64,000 bases of DNA from positions 4,969,501 through 5,033,500 of the forward strand of contig NZ_CP020104.1 in assembly GCF_002056795.1 (NCBI RefSeq), given 5' to 3'. The stretch is from Spirosoma aerolatum. GTDB lineage: Bacteria; Bacteroidota; Bacteroidia; Cytophagales; Spirosomataceae. Positions within the stretch are counted from its first letter, which is position 1. Each line of letters opens with the position of its first letter. A program made the translations under genes and the position numbers. The notes beneath the pieces were generated by a model that was given only the letters and a program-made list of their open reading frames with translations, was not told the DNA's origin and did not search any database. This document shows positions 8,945 through 16,059 of this stretch, piece by piece.

Positions 8945-9283
8945 ATGAAACGGACGTATCTGGGTGAGTTTGAAGAAGTGGTTTTACTAACTGTTGCGGT
9001 CTTGCATGAACGTGCTTATGGCGTTGCCATTACAGATGAGCTGGACCGGCAGACCGGGCGCTCGGTGAGCATCAGCGCGGTTCACGCAGCCTTGCATCGG
9101 CTCGAAGAAAAAGGGATGCTCACTTCACATATGGGCGATGCAACCGCGGAACGGGGAGGGCGACGTAAACGGCTGTTTACGGTAACTACCCTGGGTAGCC
9201 GCACCCTGCACGACATTCGGTCCATGCGCGACCAGTTATGGAATTCTATTGCTCCGAACGCCCTACCTGCCATCAGCCTATGA
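8945..9283 (+). CDS. PadR-family regulator 1
   Basis: 112 aa. It has the PadR winged helix (LGEFEEVVLLTVAVL, then YGVAITDELDRQTGRSVS, VHAALHRLEEKGMLTS, wing GGRRKRLFTVTTLG). It is a short 's1' PadR with only a brief C-terminal dimer helix. The characterised family represses by binding dyad operators. Its stop overlaps the start of permease P1 as ATGA (9280-9283), which implies translational coupling. Two copies of a dyad shared with padR2 and padR3 lie upstream, suggesting autoregulation. The effector is unknown. Confidence 0.93.
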   Translation: MKRTYLGEFEEVVLLTVAVLHERAYGVAITDELDRQTGRSVSISAVHAALHRLEEKGMLTSHMGDATAERGGRRKRLFTVTTLGSRTLHDIRSMRDQLWNSIAPNALPAISL

Positions 9284-11961
9284 AACCGACACATCGAGCT
9301 GATCCGCCCCGCTTCGCTGATTGGCTGCTCGAATGGTTTTGCACTCCGCACCTGCTGGAGGAAGTGCAGGGCGATTTATACGAGCGTTACCAACGGGATT
9401 TGCGTCTCGTCGGCGAAGCGCAGGCCAACCGAAATTATATACGCAATGTGCTACGTTTCTTTCGGCCGTTCGCCCTTAAACGAAATCCATCTGACTACCC
9501 TACTCCATTTCTGATAAGCCCTATTATGATTCGAAACTACGCCAAAACCAGCCTGCGCAATCTGGTTAAATACAAAGCCAGCACGCTGATTAACCTCTTC
9601 GGTCTTACTCTTGGGGTGACCGCCTGTTTGGTGATCTATCTCATTACCCATTACGAATTAAGTTACGATACCTTCCATCCCGATAGTGACCGTATTTACC
9701 GGCTGGTGGGCGAATCACAGTTCAATAAGACTGCCGAAAAACATCCGGTCGGGTTCATCCCCAATGCCGTACCAGCCGCTATTCGTAAGGAAATTACCGG
9801 CATTGGCACAGTAGCCGCTTTTCACAATATCGAGTCGGAGGTATTGATTCCGAACGGCAGCGAAAAACCAACCAAATTTGAGCACCGCCGACACGGGGTC
9901 GATAATGCCGAGATCGTGGTGGTTGACCCAACGTATTTCGACATTTTCACCTACAAATGGCTGGCTGGCAATCCCAAAACGGCCCTAAATGACCCTTTCA
10001 AACTGGTGCTGTCGGAGCGAAAAGCCCGTAAGTACTTTGGCAATTTACCCATTGAGCAAATTATGGGTAAAGAACTGATTTACCAGGATTCGGTCCATGT
10101 CCATGTGGCGGGCATTGTGCAGGACTGGACTCAACCCACCGATTTGACCTTCACCGATTTTATTTCATTAGCCACCGTTCGGGCCAGTCAGCTAAAGAAG
10201 GGAATTAACCTCGACCAATGGGACGACAACTGGTCGGCATCGCAGGCGTTTGTCAAGTTGCCTGCCGGGGCTACGCCCAAGCAGTTTACAGCCCAATTTC
10301 AGCGGTTTGGCAAGGCCCATTACCCGAATGAGTTCAAGTTTGCACCCGCTTTGCAACCGCTGGCAGACCTGCATTTCGACGAAGATTATCAGGATAATTA
10401 CACCCGAAAAGCGCACCTGCCTACGCTCTATGGACTGATGGGTGTTGCGGTGTTCATCCTGCTGATTGCGGCTATCAACTTCATCAATTTATCGACCGCT
10501 CAATCGGCACAGCGAGCGAAAGAAACAGGCATTCGGAAAGTAATGGGCAGCAGTCGGGCGAGTCTGATTGCCCAGTTTTTGAGCGAAACGGCTTTCCTGA
10601 CCCTGGTTGCTGTACTCATTTCTCTACTGCTGGTCCATCCGATTCTTTCCACGTTTCAATCATTGACTCCCAAAGGACTGACTTTCACACTTTTTAGTGC
10701 GCAAACGGGTTTCTTTCTCCTGGCCGTTATAGTGGTCACGTCCTTATTATCGGGCCTTTACCCGTCTTTTATTCTGTCGTCGTATGTTCCTGCGCTAACC
10801 CTTAAAGGACAGGCTGGCCTAGCCGTCGGCCGGAAAGCCACCCTTCGCAAAACCCTGATTGTCTTTCAATTTACTATATCGCTGGTATTTATCATCGGCA
10901 CATTGATCGTGGAACGTCAGCTTAGTTATATGCGTAACAAAGAACTCGGATTTAATTCTGACGCCATAGTTTCCATCCGCCCGCCCTGGGGCGAGAAAGG
11001 CAAAGTTTTAGCTCAGCGAATCCGATCGCTTTCGGGTGTTGAGCGTGTTGCGATGGAGTGGTTTCCGCCCATGGGTCAGGCGTTTATGGTGACCAAACTC
11101 AAATATCAGGGTAAGAAACAGGCTGTTGAAATGGATGTGTCGGCCAAGATTGGCGATGAAAATTTTATTCCGCTCTATCAGCTTCATTTGCTGGCCGGAC
11201 GTAATTACGTAAAAAGTGATTCCCTGCGCGAGATTGTTATCAACGCTCACTACGCCAAAGCCCTGGGTTTCCGGCAAGTCAACGACGCTCTCAATAAACT
11301 CATTGAGTTCGATGGCAAAAAATACCCCATTGTGGGTGTAGTAGCCGATTTTCATGAACAATCATTCCACGAAAAAATGGGGCCTGTCTTTATGGGCTAT
11401 ATGCCCCATGCCCGAAACCTAGGCATTAAGCTTTCGACAAAAGGTAAGCAGATGAGTGAGTTAAAAACCACACTGGCCAGCATCGAAAACGAATGGAAAG
11501 CGGTTTATCCAGATAACCGATTCGAGTACACTTTTCTGGACGATTCCATTGCCCAGCTCTACGAAAAAGAGCAGAAAACAAGTCAATTGGTTCATACAGC
11601 CACAGGAATTGCGATCCTGATTTCATGTATGGGACTATTCGGGCTGGCGATGTTTACGGCCGAACAACGGACCAAAGAAATCGGGGTTCGGAAGGTACTG
11701 GGGGCATCGGTCGCCAGCATTGTAGCGTTGTTATCAACGGATTTTCTGAAGCTGGTAGTCATTGCGCTGGTCATTGCCTCGCCCATTGCCTGGTGGGCCA
11801 TGAACCAATGGCTGAACGATTTTGCCTACAAGATCGACATTGACTGGTGGATCTTCGCCCTGGCGGGTCTGTTATCGGTGGGCATAGCCCTGTTTACCGT
11901 TAGTTTTCAAAGTATTAAAGCGGCATTAGTTAATCCGGTGAAATCACTGCGATCAGAATAA
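9280..11961 (+). CDS. Orphan duplicated FtsX/MacB-like permease P1 with N-terminal prefix domain
   Basis: 893 aa, starting at the ATG that overlaps the padR1 stop; upstream in-frame codons belong to padR1. The soluble prefix (about residues 10-65: PRFADWLLEWF, EEVQGDLYERY, FFRPFALKR) is followed by two MacB-type halves, each with a transmembrane helix, a periplasmic MacB_PCD domain and three more helices. Coupling-helix motifs are present in both halves: KETGIRKVMGSSR and RTKEIGVRKVLGASV. The C-terminus is the family-invariant SIKAALVNPVKSLRSE. MacB/LolCE relatives act mechanically on periplasmic or outer-membrane cargo with an ATPase; no ATPase gene is adjacent. Its prefix is intermediate between the two subtypes in the later clusters. 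Confidence 0.9.
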   Translation: MKPTHRADPPRFADWLLEWFCTPHLLEEVQGDLYERYQRDLRLVGEAQANRNYIRNVLRFFRPFALKRNPSDYPTPFLISPIMIRNYAKTSLRNLVKYKASTLINLFGLTLGVTACLVIYLITHYELSYDTFHPDSDRIYRLVGESQFNKTAEKHPVGFIPNAVPAAIRKEITGIGTVAAFHNIESEVLIPNGSEKPTKFEHRRHGVDNAEIVVVDPTYFDIFTYKWLAGNPKTALNDPFKLVLSERKARKYFGNLPIEQIMGKELIYQDSVHVHVAGIVQDWTQPTDLTFTDFISLATVRASQLKKGINLDQWDDNWSASQAFVKLPAGATPKQFTAQFQRFGKAHYPNEFKFAPALQPLADLHFDEDYQDNYTRKAHLPTLYGLMGVAVFILLIAAINFINLSTAQSAQRAKETGIRKVMGSSRASLIAQFLSETAFLTLVAVLISLLLVHPILSTFQSLTPKGLTFTLFSAQTGFFLLAVIVVTSLLSGLYPSFILSSYVPALTLKGQAGLAVGRKATLRKTLIVFQFTISLVFIIGTLIVERQLSYMRNKELGFNSDAIVSIRPPWGEKGKVLAQRIRSLSGVERVAMEWFPPMGQAFMVTKLKYQGKKQAVEMDVSAKIGDENFIPLYQLHLLAGRNYVKSDSLREIVINAHYAKALGFRQVNDALNKLIEFDGKKYPIVGVVADFHEQSFHEKMGPVFMGYMPHARNLGIKLSTKGKQMSELKTTLASIENEWKAVYPDNRFEYTFLDDSIAQLYEKEQKTSQLVHTATGIAILISCMGLFGLAMFTAEQRTKEIGVRKVLGASVASIVALLSTDFLKLVVIALVIASPIAWWAMNQWLNDFAYKIDIDWWIFALAGLLSVGIALFTVSFQSIKAALVNPVKSLRSE

Positions 11962-11967
11962 ACGTAA

Positions 11968-11991
11968 AGAGACGCCCTCCCTGGCGTCTCT
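11968..11991. repeat. GTAGAGAC-family palindrome after P1
   Basis: Arms AGAGACGCC (11968-11976) and GGCGTCTCT (11983-11991) flank a 6-nt loop. It begins 7 bp after the P1 stop. Related palindromes follow P2, P3, P5 and P7 at the same relative place. It may attenuate or end transcription. Confidence 0.65.
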
Positions 11992-12008
11992 ATAAAACCA
12001 ACCATCCT

Positions 12009-12467
12009 ATGAAAACTCGGACTATACTATTGCTGCTCTTTGTGTGCGTCAATAAGCTTCTATTTGCTCAGCAACCCAGTTCTACTTTTCCGGCAACAGA
12101 TTTATTGCCCTCAGTTAAGCTGCCTCCCGACATCGACCGGGTGCTTCGTGATTACGAACGTGAGTGGGGGGCTGGTAATACCGAAAAGCTAGCGGCTTTG
12201 TTTACACCTGATGGATTCGTTCTGCAACCCCGCCGACCAGCTATTCAAGGGCAGGAAAAACTAAAGAAAGCCTACCAGAACCAGGGCGGAGCCCCCTTGT
12301 TTCTGAGAGCACTTTCCTTTGCGCAGGACGGCACCGTAGGCTACATTATTGGTGCTTACCGAAGTGCAGCCAATACCCCCGACATTGGCAAGTTTATCCT
12401 GGCTTTACGCAAGGGAAAAGATGGGCGCTGGCTTATTGCGGCCGATATGGATAATTCGGCAAAATAA
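12009..12467 (+). CDS. Exported DUF4440/NTF2-like protein
   Basis: 152 aa with a signal peptide (MKTRTILLLLFVCVNKLLFAQQ). The mature part fits the DUF4440/SnoaL-like cone fold: RVLRDYEREWGAGNTEKLAALF, then DGFVLQPRRPAIQGQEKLKKAY, and a terminal strand DGRWLIAADMDN. Such proteins are small periplasmic ligand-binding or isomerase-like domains; no catalytic residues can be assigned here. It lies 47 bp after P1 with a palindrome between them, so it may be the last gene of the padR1 unit or separately expressed. Confidence 0.75.
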   Translation: MKTRTILLLLFVCVNKLLFAQQPSSTFPATDLLPSVKLPPDIDRVLRDYEREWGAGNTEKLAALFTPDGFVLQPRRPAIQGQEKLKKAYQNQGGAPLFLRALSFAQDGTVGYIIGAYRSAANTPDIGKFILALRKGKDGRWLIAADMDNSAK

Positions 12468-12471
12468 AAAA

Positions 12472-12544
12472 GCATGGAGCAAGGGGCGGGGAGTAGGGCT
12501 TGTTTTATACGTGCCAACCCTTCTCCCCGCCCCTTGCTCCATGC
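12472..12544. repeat. Perfect 22-bp inverted repeat between convergent genes
   Basis: Arms 12472-12493 and 12523-12544 (GCATGGAGCAAGGGGCGGGG and so on) are perfect reverse complements around a 29-nt loop; pairing extends about 5 bp further with one mismatch. It is G+C-rich and placed between the DUF4440 gene and the convergent isomerase gene, so it may act as a bidirectional terminator. A similar 'GGAGC...GGAG' palindrome lies at 56328-56388. Confidence 0.8.
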
Positions 12545-12553
12545 TCCTTGCGT

Positions 12554-13408
12554 TTACTGCACTTTCACCCGGTTATACATCTGGCGGAAGTTTTTAACGC
12601 TTTCGGCAATTTCGGGGCCGTTGTTTTCCCAATGGTATTCGTACTCGACCGAGATGGGACCTTTGAAGTGCTGCCGCTTCATTTCGGCGATGACCTGTTC
12701 GATTTTGCAGTCGCCTGTCCCCCAGACCACGTCGTGATATTTACCATCCGGTGTATCTTTCTTCACATCCTTAAAGTGCATGCCCAGTACATGCCCATTC
12801 AGTTTCTTCAGGCATTCGACCGGATCGAGGCCTGAACGCACCCAGTGACCAATATCGGAGCAGGAACCCACATATTTGCTGCCACCAATGGCCGCCAGAA
12901 CGGTGTCGGGATGCCAGTAGCGCGACGGTTTTGGGTGGTTGTGCAGCGCCACATTGATTTTATATTGTTCAGCCAGTTTCCGAACCAGCGGCATTTGCTG
13001 GGGTGTGGGTTCCGAATTGATGTTCAGAACGCCCATGTCTTTAGCAAACTCAAACAGGGATTTCCATTCATCATCCGTTTTCGGGTTTACGACACCATAA
13101 GCCACCACCGTCAAACCACGATCTTTAATCAGTTTTTTGACTTTCTGCCGGGTACTGGCATCCATCGTAAAGTCCATCTTGCCATCGACACCACCGCCAA
13201 TGGTCTGCCCTGGAAACGCTTCAACATATTTCAGCCCGCAGCTATCTATTTTGCGCAGGGCCTCAGCAAAAGAAAAAAGTCGGAAGGAATACGCCTGCGA
13301 GCCGAGTTTCCAGCCCGCTTTGTCTTCAGGATTTTTTTGAGCCAGCAACGGAGCGCTGGCTACCGAAAGAAGCAGCCCACAGAGCAGGAATTTTGTCAGA
13401 TAATTCAT
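12554..13408 (-). CDS. Exported sugar phosphate isomerase/epimerase-like protein (xylose isomerase-type TIM barrel)
   Basis: 284 aa with a signal peptide (LLCGLLLSVASAPLLAQ). The rest is an AP-endonuclease-2/xylose-isomerase TIM barrel: LGSQAYSFRLFSFAEALRKI, NINSEPTPQQ, INVALHNHPKP, GSCSDIGHWVRSG, VLGMHFKDVKK, and GPISVEYEYHWENN. The Glu, His, Asp and His residues in these segments are the usual metal ligands. The family includes ketose epimerases and inosose dehydratases. Export is common for Bacteroidota versions that process sugars in the periplasm. The exact substrate is not readable. It converges on the DUF4440 gene. Confidence 0.85.
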   Translation of the reverse strand: MNYLTKFLLCGLLLSVASAPLLAQKNPEDKAGWKLGSQAYSFRLFSFAEALRKIDSCGLKYVEAFPGQTIGGGVDGKMDFTMDASTRQKVKKLIKDRGLTVVAYGVVNPKTDDEWKSLFEFAKDMGVLNINSEPTPQQMPLVRKLAEQYKINVALHNHPKPSRYWHPDTVLAAIGGSKYVGSCSDIGHWVRSGLDPVECLKKLNGHVLGMHFKDVKKDTPDGKYHDVVWGTGDCKIEQVIAEMKRQHFKGPISVEYEYHWENNGPEIAESVKNFRQMYNRVKVQ

Positions 13409-13495
13409 AGATACCGGAATTAGTTTTGGCTAAAAGCTCCGAACCAAGGCGGTTTACCCAATGTATGCCCTGCTCTTTCCCGGAACACCCCAAAA

Positions 13496-14722
13496 CTACT
13501 CGCGTCGAATGGCATCCACAGGATTGAGCCGGGCCGCCCGCATGGCTGGGTACGTACCGAAAATAATCCCGATCAGCATGGCAATCACTATGATGACCAT
13601 AAACGTATTCCAGGTATAGGCAACCTGAAACGGTACGTCGACCAGCGCTTTTATAATCGGAATAAAGGCCATCGAACTGATGATACCTAAACCTAGCCCC
13701 ATCAGGCTACCAAAGGTTGAAATGGTAATCGACTCGGAGAGAAATTGCCACAGAATATCCCGTTTTTTAGCGCCAAGTGCCTTTCGGACACCTATCTCAA
13801 CGGTACGTTCGGTTACCGAAATCAGCAGAACATTCATCACCCCGATGCCCCCTACAATGACTGAAATGCCAACAATGGCGCCCATCACCAGCCGAAACAG
13901 CAGGAACCCTTTAGCTGCCTGACTAACCCGCAGTTCATTGGTCATAACAGCAAAGTCATCCTTACCGGATTTGGTGTTGGTTTTCAGCCAGTTTTCGATC
14001 TGCGTTTTTAACACGGGAACGTCTTCGATCTGTTCAGCGACCACCACTCCCATCGGCGGGCTGGCTTTCAGCGCACTGTCCGACACCAGTGTAATAGGCA
14101 TGAGCAGTTGCCCCGTTTTCGCATCTTTATTGGCGGCAATACCGATGATTTTCAACGGCTTGTTTTTGTAAACCACCTGTTGCCCAATGGCCATTTTCTC
14201 TGGCTGGTTTCCAACCAGTTGCTTTGCCAGATGCTGGTTGATAAACGCAACGGGCTGACGAGTCTGTAGTTCAGCGTCTGTAAATGCCCGGCCCTGAATC
14301 AGCGTCAAATCGGGATGGATTGGGAAGGAGGCCCCGGTGATGAGCGTACCCATTGCCCGGTTATTGGTGTTTGTCATCACCTCCCCGTTCTGTCGCCAGT
14401 ACAGATACCCCTTTGCGGGTTTGGTCAGTGACGAACGTAGTTTCTGAAACGACGGATTGGTAAAATAGGCGTACTCATTCTTCAATACCCGAACCTCATT
14501 GACCGACTTGTACGGATTGGTCTGAATAAGAATCGCTTTCAGGTCGGTCGTTTTGGTAATCTGTTCCTGCGCATACTGCTCCATCCCATCGATCAGCGAC
14601 AGAATAGCCACTAGCGCTGCTACCCCAATCACAATACCCAGAATGGACAGTACCGTGTGAAAAAAGCGGGTACGGATGTTTTCCAGAGCGGTCGCAAACG
14701 CAAAAAGGATATTTTTCAGCAT
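13496..14722 (-). CDS. MacB-like ABC transporter permease (single FtsX unit, no ATPase beside it)
   Basis: 408 aa from ATG 14722; the frame opens upstream only with a TTG. It has the canonical MacB layout: TM1 (VLSILGIVIGVAALVAIL), a periplasmic MacB_PCD domain (about 50-270), then three helices with the coupling segment ERTVEIGVRKALGAKKRDIL, and the end NPVDAIRRE. Unlike P1-P9 it has neither the prefix nor a second half. MacB permeases normally pair with an ATPase and a periplasmic adaptor for export; neither is adjacent, so partners must be elsewhere. It is on the opposite strand to the permease arrays. Confidence 0.9.
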   Translation of the reverse strand: MLKNILFAFATALENIRTRFFHTVLSILGIVIGVAALVAILSLIDGMEQYAQEQITKTTDLKAILIQTNPYKSVNEVRVLKNEYAYFTNPSFQKLRSSLTKPAKGYLYWRQNGEVMTNTNNRAMGTLITGASFPIHPDLTLIQGRAFTDAELQTRQPVAFINQHLAKQLVGNQPEKMAIGQQVVYKNKPLKIIGIAANKDAKTGQLLMPITLVSDSALKASPPMGVVVAEQIEDVPVLKTQIENWLKTNTKSGKDDFAVMTNELRVSQAAKGFLLFRLVMGAIVGISVIVGGIGVMNVLLISVTERTVEIGVRKALGAKKRDILWQFLSESITISTFGSLMGLGLGIISSMAFIPIIKALVDVPFQVAYTWNTFMVIIVIAMLIGIIFGTYPAMRAARLNPVDAIRRE

Positions 14723-14926
14723 AACAGACAGGGGCAACAATAATGGCTGGATTGATTAACGAAACAAGCTAGGCGACAACCGCTACAAAAGCAACGTCTA
14801 TATGACAGACGGGTGAATTTGATCGTCAAGTGTTCGGATGGAGATGGACAACGACTGGAATTAACAACCATTCAGTAACTTTCGGGCCAACACCCCCTAT
14901 TCCAATCTACCTGATTACGTAACCGT

Positions 14927-15475
14927 ATGTCTTATTGCCACGCCATCGACACCATGACCGGGGAACGGAAAGCCCTCCACAAAGCCTATCACGACCATCT
15001 GTATGGCTTCCCCATTCACGACGATAACGAACTGTTCTGTCGGCTGGTACTGGAAATCAATCAGGCGGGTCTGAGCTGGGAAACCATTCTGAAAAAAGAA
15101 GCGACGTTCCGAAAAGCCTACGACAATTTCGACCTGAAAACCGTGGCCAGTTATACTGATGCTGACCGCGAACGCTTACTGGCCGATCCGGGCATCATCC
15201 GCAATCGTCTGAAGATCAACGCAGCTATCGACAACGCAAAGACGATTCTACAATTACAGGCTGAACAGGGTTCGTTTGAGAACTGGCTGGAATTGCATCA
15301 TCCCAAAACAAAGGCGGAATGGGTAAAACTGTTCAAAAAAACGTTTCGCTTTACGGGCGGTGAGATCGTCAATGAATTTCTGATGAGCATCGGCTATCTG
15401 CCCGGTGCCCACGCTCCCGACTGTGGCGTGTATAAAACCATAGTGGACGCTCGTCCGAAGTGGTTAGTTGGCTAA
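14927..15475 (+). CDS. tag: DNA-3-methyladenine glycosylase I
   Basis: 182 aa, the usual Tag length. Cys4 at the N-terminus and His/Cys in the C-terminal GAHAPDCGVYK match the zinc-binding residues of E. coli Tag. The helix-hairpin region contains YHDHLYGFPIHDDNELFCRL and QAGLSWETILKKEATFRKAY, which carry the base-recognition Glu and aromatic residues. It removes 3-methyladenine from alkylated DNA. It ends about 180 bp before padR2; with dinB it is the second DNA-repair gene next to a padR upstream region. Confidence 0.93.
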   Translation: MSYCHAIDTMTGERKALHKAYHDHLYGFPIHDDNELFCRLVLEINQAGLSWETILKKEATFRKAYDNFDLKTVASYTDADRERLLADPGIIRNRLKINAAIDNAKTILQLQAEQGSFENWLELHHPKTKAEWVKLFKKTFRFTGGEIVNEFLMSIGYLPGAHAPDCGVYKTIVDARPKWLVG

Positions 15476-15513
15476 TTTATCTGCGATTTTTATCCTGTCG
15501 ACCAGACAAGCTA

Positions 15514-15550
15514 TGTCCCAAACCGTACAGCCAATGTCCGCTTTCGGACA
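15514..15550. promoter_or_regulatory. Paired inverted repeats upstream of padR2 (site B1 and B2)
   Basis: B1 is TGTCC-CAAACC-GTACA at 15514-15529. B2 is TGTCC-GCTTTC-GGACA at 15535-15550, extended to perfect 8-bp arms CAATGTCC/GGACATTG. Spacing is 21 bp, as at padR1. B2 ends 107 bp before the padR2 ATG. I infer a PadR operator. Confidence 0.7.
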
Positions 15551-15613
15551 TTGGCTGTTTTCGTAATTCAGCTAAAAACGCCATTCTGATGACCTTAAAG
15601 GCCTTTCTTCGTT

Positions 15614-15631
15614 TTGGCCATTGATTTGCTC
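15614..15631 (+). promoter_or_regulatory. Conserved element TTGGC-N5-ATTTG-N-TC before padR2
   Basis: TTGGC-CATTG-ATTTG-C-TC lies 26 bp before the padR2 start. It matches the elements at 8899 and 31266 in sequence and position. Confidence 0.45.
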
Positions 15632-15657
15632 AGCAAAAATAGAACTAACAAAAACCG

Positions 15658-16011
15658 ATGAAACGAAGCTACTTAGGTGAGTTTGAAGAGATCGTTCTGT
15701 TGACGGCTGCCGTCCTGGAACTACAAGGACAAGCCTACGGAGTGGCCATTACGCACGAGATCATTGAGCAAACGGGTCGCTCGGTACGGCTAAATCAAAT
15801 CCACGCGGCCCTCGACCGACTTGAGGATAAAGGTATGGTGAAGTCGGAAATGGGCGAACCTACTGCCGAACGGGGTGGCCGACGTAAACGGCTCTTTACC
15901 GTAACGGCCTACGGTCGGCGGACCTTGCAGGAAATTCAGGAAGTCAGAGTGAGTTTCTGGAGTCGATTGCTGAATCCGTTGAATAGCTTAGGGTTTGGAG
16001 CACTGGGCTAA
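15658..16011 (+). CDS. PadR-family regulator 2
   Basis: 117 aa, closely related to regulators 1 and 3 (MKRSYLGEFEEIVLLTAAVLEL, YGVAITHEIIEQTGRSVRLN, IHAALDRLEDKGMVKSEMGE, GGRRKRLFTVTAYG). The recognition-helix region RSVRLNQIHAALDRL differs from PadR1 (RSVSISAVHAALHRL) at several positions. It heads the P2-P3-P4 run; here the stop and the P2 start are separated by 48 bp instead of overlapping as in the other two clusters. Confidence 0.93.
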   Translation: MKRSYLGEFEEIVLLTAAVLELQGQAYGVAITHEIIEQTGRSVRLNQIHAALDRLEDKGMVKSEMGEPTAERGGRRKRLFTVTAYGRRTLQEIQEVRVSFWSRLLNPLNSLGFGALG

Positions 16012-16059
16012 AGGGCAACTCGCAATACATCCTATCCCATACCCTAAACCCTCTGTCTC

